Origin: Subtercola lobariae
Lineage (GTDB): Bacteria; Actinomycetota; Actinomycetes; Actinomycetales; Microbacteriaceae
Assembly: GCF_014640255.1 (NCBI RefSeq)
Contig: NZ_BMGP01000001.1
Span: 434,001-498,000, forward strand
Direction: 5' to 3'
Length of the DNA stretch: 64,000 nt
Below the pieces are notes generated by a model. It did no database searches and was not told the DNA's origin. It saw only the letters and a list, made by a program, of their open reading frames with translations. How positions within the stretch are numbered: position 1 is the first letter of the stretch; every line of letters begins with the position of its first letter. The position numbers and the translations under genes were made by a program. Below, in pieces: positions 44,581 to 51,104 of this stretch.

Positions 44581-45237
44581 TCAGACCCCCTGAAACGCGG
44601 TCAGGGGTTCGCCCAGCCTGCCGACCAGGTCTCGCAGGGTCGGCAACGACATTCCGATGACCGTCGACGGCGCCCCGGTCACGCTGGTGATAAAGGGAGC
44701 TGCTCGCCCGTCGACGGTGAAGGCTCCGGCCACCTCGAGCGGTTCGCCGGTCGCCACGTACGCGTCGATTTCGGCGTCGGTGATGTCTGCCGCGAAAGAG
44801 ACCGTGGCCGAGGTGACGGCGCCTACCGCTGCTGCGGCCACCGCAGAGGGGCCGGCCTGCGCGGTGCGGTGGTCGATCATCCAATGCCCGCTGTGCAGAA
44901 CGCCAGAACGCCCGCGGTAGGCACGCCAACGTTCGACGGCCAGCTCGGGCAGGTGCGGTTTGCCGTAGATGACACCGCCGAATTCGAAGGCCGAGTCGCC
45001 GCCCAGAATGAAACCATCGATGGGCGAGCCGCCCGGCAGCGCGTCAACAACGGCCTCCGCTTTCAATCGGGCCAGAAGCTGCACGAGCTCACCCGCAGAG
45101 AGCGGGCCGTTCGCCGCTTCGGCAGCCACCACGGCGGCTTCTTCGTCGACGAACGACGGCACGACGACGGGCTCGATGCCCACTTGTCGAAGCAAGGCGA
45201 GACGAGCCGGCGAGGTGGAGGCGAGATAGAGCCGCAT
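44581..45237 (-). CDS. maf: Maf-family nucleoside triphosphate pyrophosphatase
   Basis: Hydrolyses non-canonical or excess dTTP/UTP-type nucleotides to monophosphates. The Maf start LYLASTSPARLALLRQVGIE and the ILGGDSAFEFGG and KPHL segments are present, as is SFAADITDAEIDAYVATGEP. The usual TVVxxDG aspartates are replaced by FILGGDSAFEF, as in the actinobacterial group. ATG at 45237 gives 218 residues; the upstream frame is a shadow of the divergent gene. Confidence 0.9.
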   Translation of the reverse strand: MRLYLASTSPARLALLRQVGIEPVVVPSFVDEEAAVVAAEAANGPLSAGELVQLLARLKAEAVVDALPGGSPIDGFILGGDSAFEFGGVIYGKPHLPELAVERWRAYRGRSGVLHSGHWMIDHRTAQAGPSAVAAAAVGAVTSATVSFAADITDAEIDAYVATGEPLEVAGAFTVDGRAAPFITSVTGAPSTVIGMSLPTLRDLVGRLGEPLTAFQGV

Positions 45238-45282
45238 AGCCCGCAATACTAACCAACCGAGGCGCTGTGCAATGCTGGGGCG

Positions 45283-46566
45283 ATGGGCGAATTGCTGGGC
45301 ACGACCGTTGAACTCGAGGTCACGAACGTGGCGCACGGCGGCGTCGGCGTCGCCCGGCTCGACGGCCGGGTGGTGTTCGTGGCCGACGCGATTCCGGGCG
45401 AAACGGTGCTCGCCCGCATCTCTGCCGACGACCATGCCTCGTTCTGGCGTGCGGAAACGACCTCGGTCATCGACCCCTCGCCGCACCGCCGACCGCACGT
45501 GTGGCAGTCGGCGGCCCTCGAACGAGACCCTGATGCCCGGGCCGGCGGCGCCGAGTTCGGGCACATCGACCTGCCGTGGCAGCGCGAACTCAAGCGTCAG
45601 GTGATCGTCGACTCGTTGCAGCGGTTCGCCAAGCTCACCGACCACACTGCGCTCGATGTCGTTGTCGAACCCGTCGCAGGCGATGACGCAGCCAACGGGC
45701 TCGGCTGGCGCTCACGGGTGAGCCTGCACGTCGACTCCGATGGCATCGTCGGGCCCTACGCCGCCCGATCGCACCGCGTCGTGGCCGTACCCGACCTGCC
45801 TCTCGCGACGCCTGCCGTCGAATACGCTTCGCCGCTGGATGAACGGCTCTTCGGCGCCGAAAGTGTCGACGTCATCTCAGATGGTCGCCGCGGCGCCCGT
45901 GTGGTGGTGCACGCGCCCGCAGCGGGCGAACGTACGCCCCCGGCCGGCAAACCCCCAGTGGGCAAACCGATCGTCGAACGGGTCGGTGAGCGCGAGTTTC
46001 GGCTCGACGAACTGGGCTTCTGGCAGGTGCACCACAGAGCTGCGGCCACACTTACCGGCGCCGTGCAACGGCAGCTCATCGAGCAGCTTTTCGACGCTGA
46101 CGCCCCGAACCTCGACCTCTACGGCGGCGTGGGCCTCTTGACCGCCGCGGTCGGAGATCGATTCGGCGCCGGCACTCGCATCGAGTCGGTAGAAAGCGAT
46201 GCGCGGGCCACCGAGAACGCCGGCTTCAACCTGCGTGATTTCGCCAAGGCGACAGCCGTGACCGCTCGCGTCGATCGGTACCTCGGCCAGATGTTACGCA
46301 CCATGACGTCGGCTGACCGGGGGCGGTTCGAGCGGGCATCCGTGGTCATCGACCCACCGCGCTCGGGTGCGGGCAAGCAGGTCGTGAAGAGCTTGCTCGA
46401 ACTGCGCCCCGCCCAGTTGGTATATGTGGCGTGCGACCCTGTGGCGTTCGCCCGCGACCTCGGCCAGCTCGACGCCGGAGGCTACGAATTGCGGTCGCTC
46501 ACCGCCTTCGATCTTTTTCCGCACACGCATCATGTGGAAGCCGTAGGGGTGCTGACACCCCGATAG
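45283..46566 (+). CDS. TrmA/RumA-family RNA 5-methyluridine methyltransferase
   Basis: An N-terminal TRAM domain (residues 1-60, VTNVAHGGVGVARLDGRVVF) binds RNA. A central domain and a Rossmann SAM-binding domain follow (LDLYGGVGLLTAAV, VESDARATENAGFNL). The catalytic and SAM-site segments are VVIDPPRSGAGKQVV and VYVACDPVAFARDL. The catalytic cysteine is in VACDP, so the enzyme should be active on U in rRNA or tRNA. The Fe-S cysteines of RumA are absent. Length 427. ATG at 45283 is 45 bases from the divergent maf. Confidence 0.88.
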   Translation: MGELLGTTVELEVTNVAHGGVGVARLDGRVVFVADAIPGETVLARISADDHASFWRAETTSVIDPSPHRRPHVWQSAALERDPDARAGGAEFGHIDLPWQRELKRQVIVDSLQRFAKLTDHTALDVVVEPVAGDDAANGLGWRSRVSLHVDSDGIVGPYAARSHRVVAVPDLPLATPAVEYASPLDERLFGAESVDVISDGRRGARVVVHAPAAGERTPPAGKPPVGKPIVERVGEREFRLDELGFWQVHHRAAATLTGAVQRQLIEQLFDADAPNLDLYGGVGLLTAAVGDRFGAGTRIESVESDARATENAGFNLRDFAKATAVTARVDRYLGQMLRTMTSADRGRFERASVVIDPPRSGAGKQVVKSLLELRPAQLVYVACDPVAFARDLGQLDAGGYELRSLTAFDLFPHTHHVEAVGVLTPR

Positions 46567-46641
46567 GGGTCGTGCCCGGCGGCTCAGCCAATACGATTGG
46601 CTTAACGTTCGGTGTGAATGTGCCGGGAGAGGAGCTCGCTC

Positions 46642-47385
46642 GTGACAGATTCCGCACCACCTGCCTCTGCCCCTCGAAGCCGTGCCGTGCGCGCCCGCGC
46701 AGCCTCGGCGGCGGCCGCGCCCGAGTCGCCGAACGTGCGAGTGGCCATCGTCGATGATCACGAATCTGTGCTGTTGGGCATCCGCGCCGCCTGTCGTGAC
46801 GCGGGCTACGAGGTGGTGGGCGTGGGCGCCACGGTCGACGAACTGCTCGATGCGATCGACGGCCAGAGCGTCGGCGTGGTGGTTATGGATCTGAGCCTCG
46901 GCGATGGTTCGTCGGTGACCGAGAATGTCACCAGGGCCAGGGCGACCGGGGCTGATGTGCTCATTCACAGCATTGCCGACCGCACCACCAGCATTCGCGA
47001 AGCTCTTGCTGCTGGAGCCGCCGGAGTGATTCCGAAGACCAGCGCGACCAGCATTGTGATGGCGGCCATCGCCACGGTCGCTCGTGGTGAAGTGCTCAAC
47101 AATCTCGAATGGGCGAGTGCGATCGATGCCGATCAGGAGTTCGCTCGCGCCCAGCTCGGCCGTCGCGAACAAGACGTTCTGCATCTGTATGCCTCTGGCC
47201 TGCCGTTGAAAGCGGTGGCGGTGCAGCTCGGCATAGCCCCCTCGACGGCGAAAGAGTATCTTGGCCGCGTGCGAGCCAAGTATGTCGAAGTGGGGCGCCC
47301 GGCGCCCACCAAGGTCGACCTTCTGCGCAGGGCCGTTGAAGACGGAATTCTCGTGATCGATGACGTTCGCAATGCGCCGCGTTAG
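46642..47385 (+). CDS. LuxR-type response regulator
   Basis: Receiver domain with acidic pocket VAIVDDHESVLLGI and phospho-acceptor Asp in VVVMDLSLGDG (about residue 82), switch residue region LIHSIADR, and Lys in VIPKTSA. The C-terminal LuxR helix-turn-helix is LGRREQDVLHLYASGLPLKAVAVQLGIAPSTAKEYL in outline. GTG at 46642 has GGAG 8 bases upstream. The first 35 residues are an Ala/Arg/Pro-rich tail. Its end overlaps the kinase gene by 26 bases, so the two are coupled. Length 247. Confidence 0.9.
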   Translation: MTDSAPPASAPRSRAVRARAASAAAAPESPNVRVAIVDDHESVLLGIRAACRDAGYEVVGVGATVDELLDAIDGQSVGVVVMDLSLGDGSSVTENVTRARATGADVLIHSIADRTTSIREALAAGAAGVIPKTSATSIVMAAIATVARGEVLNNLEWASAIDADQEFARAQLGRREQDVLHLYASGLPLKAVAVQLGIAPSTAKEYLGRVRAKYVEVGRPAPTKVDLLRRAVEDGILVIDDVRNAPR

Positions 47386-48706
47386 CGAGTCGCCGGGTTC
47401 CATCGCTGTCGAGCCGGCTCCGGCCGAGCTCGCTTCGACCCTGGATCGCCTGCGCGGAGCGCTCAGCCGATCGACCGTCGAGCGCATTCTGACCCGAGCG
47501 GCGGCCGTCTTCGGGCTCGTTCTGTCTCTGCAGGCCATTCCCGTCATCGCCAGTTCGACGACCTACGTCGACCCCGTCTGGTTGAGCGTCGAGCCCGAAG
47601 TTCTGCTCGCCGTGCTTCTGTTGGTGGTGCTGGCTGCCGTTCTGAAGCGCGGTGTTCGGGTGATGATGACCGTCTTCGCGCTGCTCTACTTTGTAGCCTT
47701 CGCCATCTGGCCATTGTGCGTCTCGAACACGTCGGCCGCGCTCGGCACGCAGCCGTGGCTGTGGTCGGGCATTGCGGTGGCGATGGCCTATGTCGCGGTC
47801 GCGCTGCCAGTGCCCTGGGCCGCGGCCTACATCGTCGCCGTCACCGCGGTCTACGTGGGCATTCACGTTCAGCCTTCTGGCGGCTCCGCAGAGCTCAAGG
47901 GCAGCCTGCTCGATGCCTTCTATGTGCTGCTGATCGGCGCTTTCATGCTCATGCTGACCACAACGCTGCGCCGAGCAGCCGACAGAGTGGATGCCGCCCA
48001 GCAGACCGCCATGCAGCGATATGCGCGGGCCGCACGAAACCACGCCACCGAGGTCGAGCGCACCAAGGTCGACGCCCTCGTGCACGACTCGGTGCTCACC
48101 ACTCTCATCACGGCCGCACGCGCCGAGACGGAGACCGAACGTGACGCGGCAGTCGCGCTCTCGGCCGCCGCGCTCGAAACGCTGCAAGATGCTCCGGGCG
48201 CCTTCGACCTCGACTCCGACGTCAGCCTGAATGATTTCGCCGCCCGGCTGGTCGATGCCACCCAGCTGCTCAGCCCGCGAGTTTCGTTCTCGACGGAGGG
48301 TCAGATCGCGGGCCGCATTCCGGGCCGAGTCGCCGACGCCCTGTTCTCTGCGGCAGTGCAGGCTCTCATCAACTCGCTTCAGCATGCGGCCGATTCCGAT
48401 GCCGCCGACGACGTGCTGAGAACCGTTTCGGTGCACGTCACTTCGGTGCCATCTCGGCCCGATTTCGTCGCCGTTGTCGGATCGGCCGCGCTGCCGCCCG
48501 CCCTGACGGCGTCAGCTGTCGAACTGACGGTGCAGGTCTCTGACACCGGCATCGGGTTCGATGTTCACGCCGTACCCAAAGAGCGGTTGGGCCTGCGAGT
48601 ATCGATTCGCGAACGCGTGGAGTCGGTTGGCGGCTCGGCGGTGGTTCATTCGATGCTAGGTGGCGGAACATCCATCATCGTCAGCTGGCGGCCGGCCGAC
48701 TCATGA
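47360..48706 (+). CDS. Membrane sensor histidine kinase
   Basis: Partner of the response regulator. A cytoplasmic N-terminus (about 45 residues) and some five to six membrane helices (residues 45-200) precede a dimerisation helix with the phospho-acceptor histidine in VDALVHDSVLTTLI (about residue 240). The ATPase domain shows the G-box VSDTGIGFDVHAVPKERLGLRVSIRE and GGGTSIIVSW. This is the HisKA_3/NarX-like class that pairs with LuxR-type regulators. ATG at 47360 or 47372. It overlaps the next gene by ATGA. No large extracellular sensor domain is visible, so the membrane part itself probably senses. Confidence 0.87.
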   Translation: MTFAMRRVSESPGSIAVEPAPAELASTLDRLRGALSRSTVERILTRAAAVFGLVLSLQAIPVIASSTTYVDPVWLSVEPEVLLAVLLLVVLAAVLKRGVRVMMTVFALLYFVAFAIWPLCVSNTSAALGTQPWLWSGIAVAMAYVAVALPVPWAAAYIVAVTAVYVGIHVQPSGGSAELKGSLLDAFYVLLIGAFMLMLTTTLRRAADRVDAAQQTAMQRYARAARNHATEVERTKVDALVHDSVLTTLITAARAETETERDAAVALSAAALETLQDAPGAFDLDSDVSLNDFAARLVDATQLLSPRVSFSTEGQIAGRIPGRVADALFSAAVQALINSLQHAADSDAADDVLRTVSVHVTSVPSRPDFVAVVGSAALPPALTASAVELTVQVSDTGIGFDVHAVPKERLGLRVSIRERVESVGGSAVVHSMLGGGTSIIVSWRPADS

Positions 48707-49719
48707 TCTCGCCACCTCGCGCCCTCATCACCATTCTCGCCGCCCTGTTCTCGGCCTATCACCTCGTGCTCGCGCTGAACTCGATGCAATACCCCGATTC
48801 AGTGGGCCCGGTCATCGTCGCCATGGTGTTGTATGCCGCCGCCACCGTCATGAGCCTCTGGCCCACGAGCCCGCTGATCATGCCGCTCTGGATGGCCGCG
48901 CTCAACTTCGCCGTCAGCCTGGTCATCTCGATCTTGGTGCTCTCGCAATTGAACGGCCAGGCCTTCAACGGCTACGCCACCTGGTCGGTCGCAGCGGTCG
49001 GAACGCTTCTGACCATCACTGTTGTTCGCCAGCAGGCTGCCTTCGCCTGGTTGGGCATCGCAGCCCTCGCCGTGGCCGTCGATATCTGGGGCGGCCCCCT
49101 CGCGGTTTTCACCACCGGAGTCATCGGCAGCGCCGTCTGGGTGGGCGTGGGGCACGCGCTCACTCGTGCGACCGCCCGTGCGGCTCGGGATGCCAGGCTC
49201 TTCGCCGTGGCCGAGCGCGAGGCCGCGGCGTGGCAGGCCATCCAAGACGCTCAACTCACCGAGGGTCGTCACCGACTCGACCAGATGAACCGGGTCGCAG
49301 GCCCGATGCTTCACCACATCGTCGAAAGCGGCGGCCGGCTCAGTGCCGAAGACCGGCGCGAGTGTCTGCACCTCGAAGGCGCGATTCGAGACGAAATTCG
49401 GGGCCGCCACCTGCTGAACGAAGACGTGCGAACAGAGGTGCTGGCGGCCAGGCGACGCGGAATCGACGTCACCCTGCTCGACGACGGAGGGCTGGATGAT
49501 CTGACCGACGGCGCTCGCGACCGCATTCAATCGCGTGTCGCCGGCGAGATCGCGCGCTCGCAGGCCGACCGGCTCATCGTGCGAACAGGAGTCGACGACA
49601 GCACAGCCGCGGTGACGGTGGTCGGGCTGACCGTGAGCGACGACGGCAGCGCGGCCGCGCTCGGCTCCGACGCCACCGAAGACGAGGTGTCGCAGTTCAC
49701 GGAGATCAGCCGCGAATAA
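48703..49719 (+). CDS. Third, kinase-like membrane protein of the two-component operon
   Basis: 338 residues. Five or so membrane helices fill residues 1-160; a charged helix and a soluble domain follow with LDQMNRVAGPMLHHIVESG, SAEDRRECLHLEGAIRDEIRG and IDVTLLDDGGLDDL. This resembles the C-terminal portion of some actinobacterial sensor kinases, but the N, G1 and G2 ATP-binding boxes are missing, so it is probably not a kinase. Translation is coupled to the histidine kinase. A role as sensor partner or modulator is inferred. Confidence 0.7.
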   Translation: MISPPRALITILAALFSAYHLVLALNSMQYPDSVGPVIVAMVLYAAATVMSLWPTSPLIMPLWMAALNFAVSLVISILVLSQLNGQAFNGYATWSVAAVGTLLTITVVRQQAAFAWLGIAALAVAVDIWGGPLAVFTTGVIGSAVWVGVGHALTRATARAARDARLFAVAEREAAAWQAIQDAQLTEGRHRLDQMNRVAGPMLHHIVESGGRLSAEDRRECLHLEGAIRDEIRGRHLLNEDVRTEVLAARRRGIDVTLLDDGGLDDLTDGARDRIQSRVAGEIARSQADRLIVRTGVDDSTAAVTVVGLTVSDDGSAAALGSDATEDEVSQFTEISRE

Positions 49720-49722
49720 AAA

Positions 49723-49762
49723 ACTGGGGGCCGGCGAAACGCCAACCCCCAGCTGTTTTTTC
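49723..49762. terminator. Strong intrinsic terminator, usable in both directions
   Basis: A-run, CTGGGGG...GGCG, AAA, CGCC...CCCCCAG, then a six-T run. The stem has about 11 pairs with a small asymmetry. It begins four bases after the stop of the membrane gene. A-runs on the left make it a terminator on the minus strand too. Confidence 0.88.
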
Positions 49763-49836
49763 GAGTCAGGTTGCTAACCCGAATAACGCCCTGACTCGCC
49801 CCCAAGCATTCGCTCACTTACCCTAGACAGCGAATG
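49762..49836. other. Two further perfect stem-loops next to the terminator
   Basis: CGAGTCAGG (49762-49770) pairs with CCTGACTCG (49790-49798), and CATTCGCT (49807-49814) pairs with AGCGAATG (49829-49836). Together with the terminator this makes three consecutive hairpins in 115 bases between convergent genes. No protein-coding frame is credible. It may be part of a small RNA read leftward into the terminator; this is a guess from structure only. The rest of the gap to 49945 shows nothing recognisable. Confidence 0.45.
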
Positions 49837-49945
49837 TTTGGCGATGTAACTCAAAGAGAGACACCTAGCACTAGTAATACTGGCCCTACTCGGGGGGCAT
49901 GCCTAGTCGTCACTTTGGTGGACACGACGCGCCCACGAGCGCTGT

Positions 49946-50170
49946 CTATTCGTCGACCCAGGAGTGCGTCGCTCGGTGCAGTTCGCCCCGCACGGTGCGC
50001 TGACTGCGCTGCCAGCGTGAGGGAGCCGCCGTCTTTTCGGCGCGCAACGAATCGTTCTCTTCGATGAGCATTCCGCGCACCACGGCCGACACCGCCGCCA
50101 GCTCGGTAACTGTGACGTTCTTCGTGGTCACGATGACCGGTACGTTTTCAGGGGCTGCCTCGTCGCTCAT
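49946..50170 (-). CDS. Acyl-CoA carboxylase epsilon-subunit-like protein
   Basis: A 74-residue protein. The middle VRGMLIEEN and the end SRWQRSQRTVRGELHRATHSW fit the small AccE/PccE subunits, which have an RVVRG-x-P-x3-E motif and a W-x2-S-x-R-x2-R-x2-L...W tail. The epsilon subunit binds the carboxyltransferase and raises activity. In M. tuberculosis accE5 lies next to maf; here 4.7 kb of other genes separate them. ATG at 50170. The assignment is by pattern and is moderately sure. Confidence 0.65.
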   Translation of the reverse strand: MSDEAAPENVPVIVTTKNVTVTELAAVSAVVRGMLIEENDSLRAEKTAAPSRWQRSQRTVRGELHRATHSWVDE

Positions 50171-50268
50171 CGTACGAACCTACCGGTTTCTTGCACACGT
50201 TCGGCGAACTCTGTGTGAGTTCTTAATCGGAAAGTCACGCGTGTGGTGCTGAGACGTCACCCGCGTGC

Positions 50269-50838
50269 CTATAAAATATGGCTGCCAGCTTCAAATCGTT
50301 CGGGTTTTTCGAAGCTGGGGGGAACGTCGACAGATCTCGTTGAGCTAGGAACTCTGTGGGGGTCTTGAGTCGCGTTCCGGTGTGGCCCGGTGTTTCTAGA
50401 ACGCCGGGCCGCACCACTTTTCTCGAGCGATTCCAGAGCCTGCCGCAGCTTCGTGCTCGACGTGTGAACGGTGTATGGAAAGTACACGACCTGCACCCCC
50501 ACAGCGCCGAACTCTGCTTCGAGACGCAGGCCTTTCTCGGTGCCTCGCCAGTCGTCGCCCTTGAAGAACACGTCGAATCGCACGTCTGCCCAGGTGTCGA
50601 GCTTGTGTTCGTGAACCTCGGCGTGCGCCTCGTCGACGAATTTGATGTTGGCCACGATCTCCAACCGTTCGGCTAACGGGATGACCGGGGTGATGCCCTT
50701 GGTCAGCTCGAGCATCTCGTCAGAGACGACCCCCGCAATCAGGTAGTCGCACTGGCTCTTCGCGTGTTTCAGCAGGTTCAGGTGCCCGACGTGGAACAGG
50801 TCGAAAGCACCCGCGGCGTATCCGATTTTCAGGCTCAT
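50269..50838 (-). CDS. Glycerol-3-phosphate cytidylyltransferase-like protein (TagD family)
   Basis: A cytidylyltransferase fold with GYAAGAFDLFHVGHLNLLKHAK (HxGH motif), VSDEMLELTKG, the FKGDDWRGTEKG segment and the VHTSSTKLR motif (in place of RTEGVSTTKI). Enzymes of this family make CDP-glycerol for wall polymers or activate related alcohols. The catalytic part ends near residue 130; about 55 further residues are low-complexity and not family-like. ATG at 50838. Position at the edge of the cell-surface locus supports a role in surface polymer synthesis. Confidence 0.82.
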   Translation of the reverse strand: MSLKIGYAAGAFDLFHVGHLNLLKHAKSQCDYLIAGVVSDEMLELTKGITPVIPLAERLEIVANIKFVDEAHAEVHEHKLDTWADVRFDVFFKGDDWRGTEKGLRLEAEFGAVGVQVVYFPYTVHTSSTKLRQALESLEKSGAARRSRNTGPHRNATQDPHRVPSSTRSVDVPPSFEKPERFEAGSHIL

Positions 50839-51007
50839 CGATGACTACTTCGGGATAGTCGGTACAGCTCGGGGGAGGGGGCCCGAGGGGAATCGGCGGG
50901 CGGCCCTAGGAAAGCCGCGTCACCGTGAGTGCCCCCCACACTAAACGCCGCCGCAGGCCGACGCGACCCCCGTTTCTGGGGGTGGCACCCCCGCCCCGCC
51001 CCGCCCA

Positions 51008-51073
51008 CCAATCGAGAGGTCGAAATCTCTCCCAAAAACCGGCTTTTGGGAGAGATTTCGACCTCTCGATTGG
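51008..51073. repeat. Long perfect palindrome, copy 2
   Basis: Two perfectly complementary 30-base arms (51008-51037 and 51044-51073) enclose the hexanucleotide ACCGGC. The central 23 bases of each arm are identical to those of copy 1 at 8041-8102. On the minus strand it follows the stop of the beta-helix gene and a C-rich tract of about 30 bases, the same arrangement as at copy 1. It may be a terminator or a dispersed palindromic element. Confidence 0.88.
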
Positions 51074-51104
51074 TCGGGCGGGAGGGGCGGGGTGGGGGTG
51101 GGGG

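Noticed and set aside
49850-49910. 6C RNA (actinobacterial small RNA) suggested by a CCCCCC run on the minus strand near 49893
   Set aside because: Only one C-run is present; the two C-rich hairpin loops that define 6C RNA are not found.
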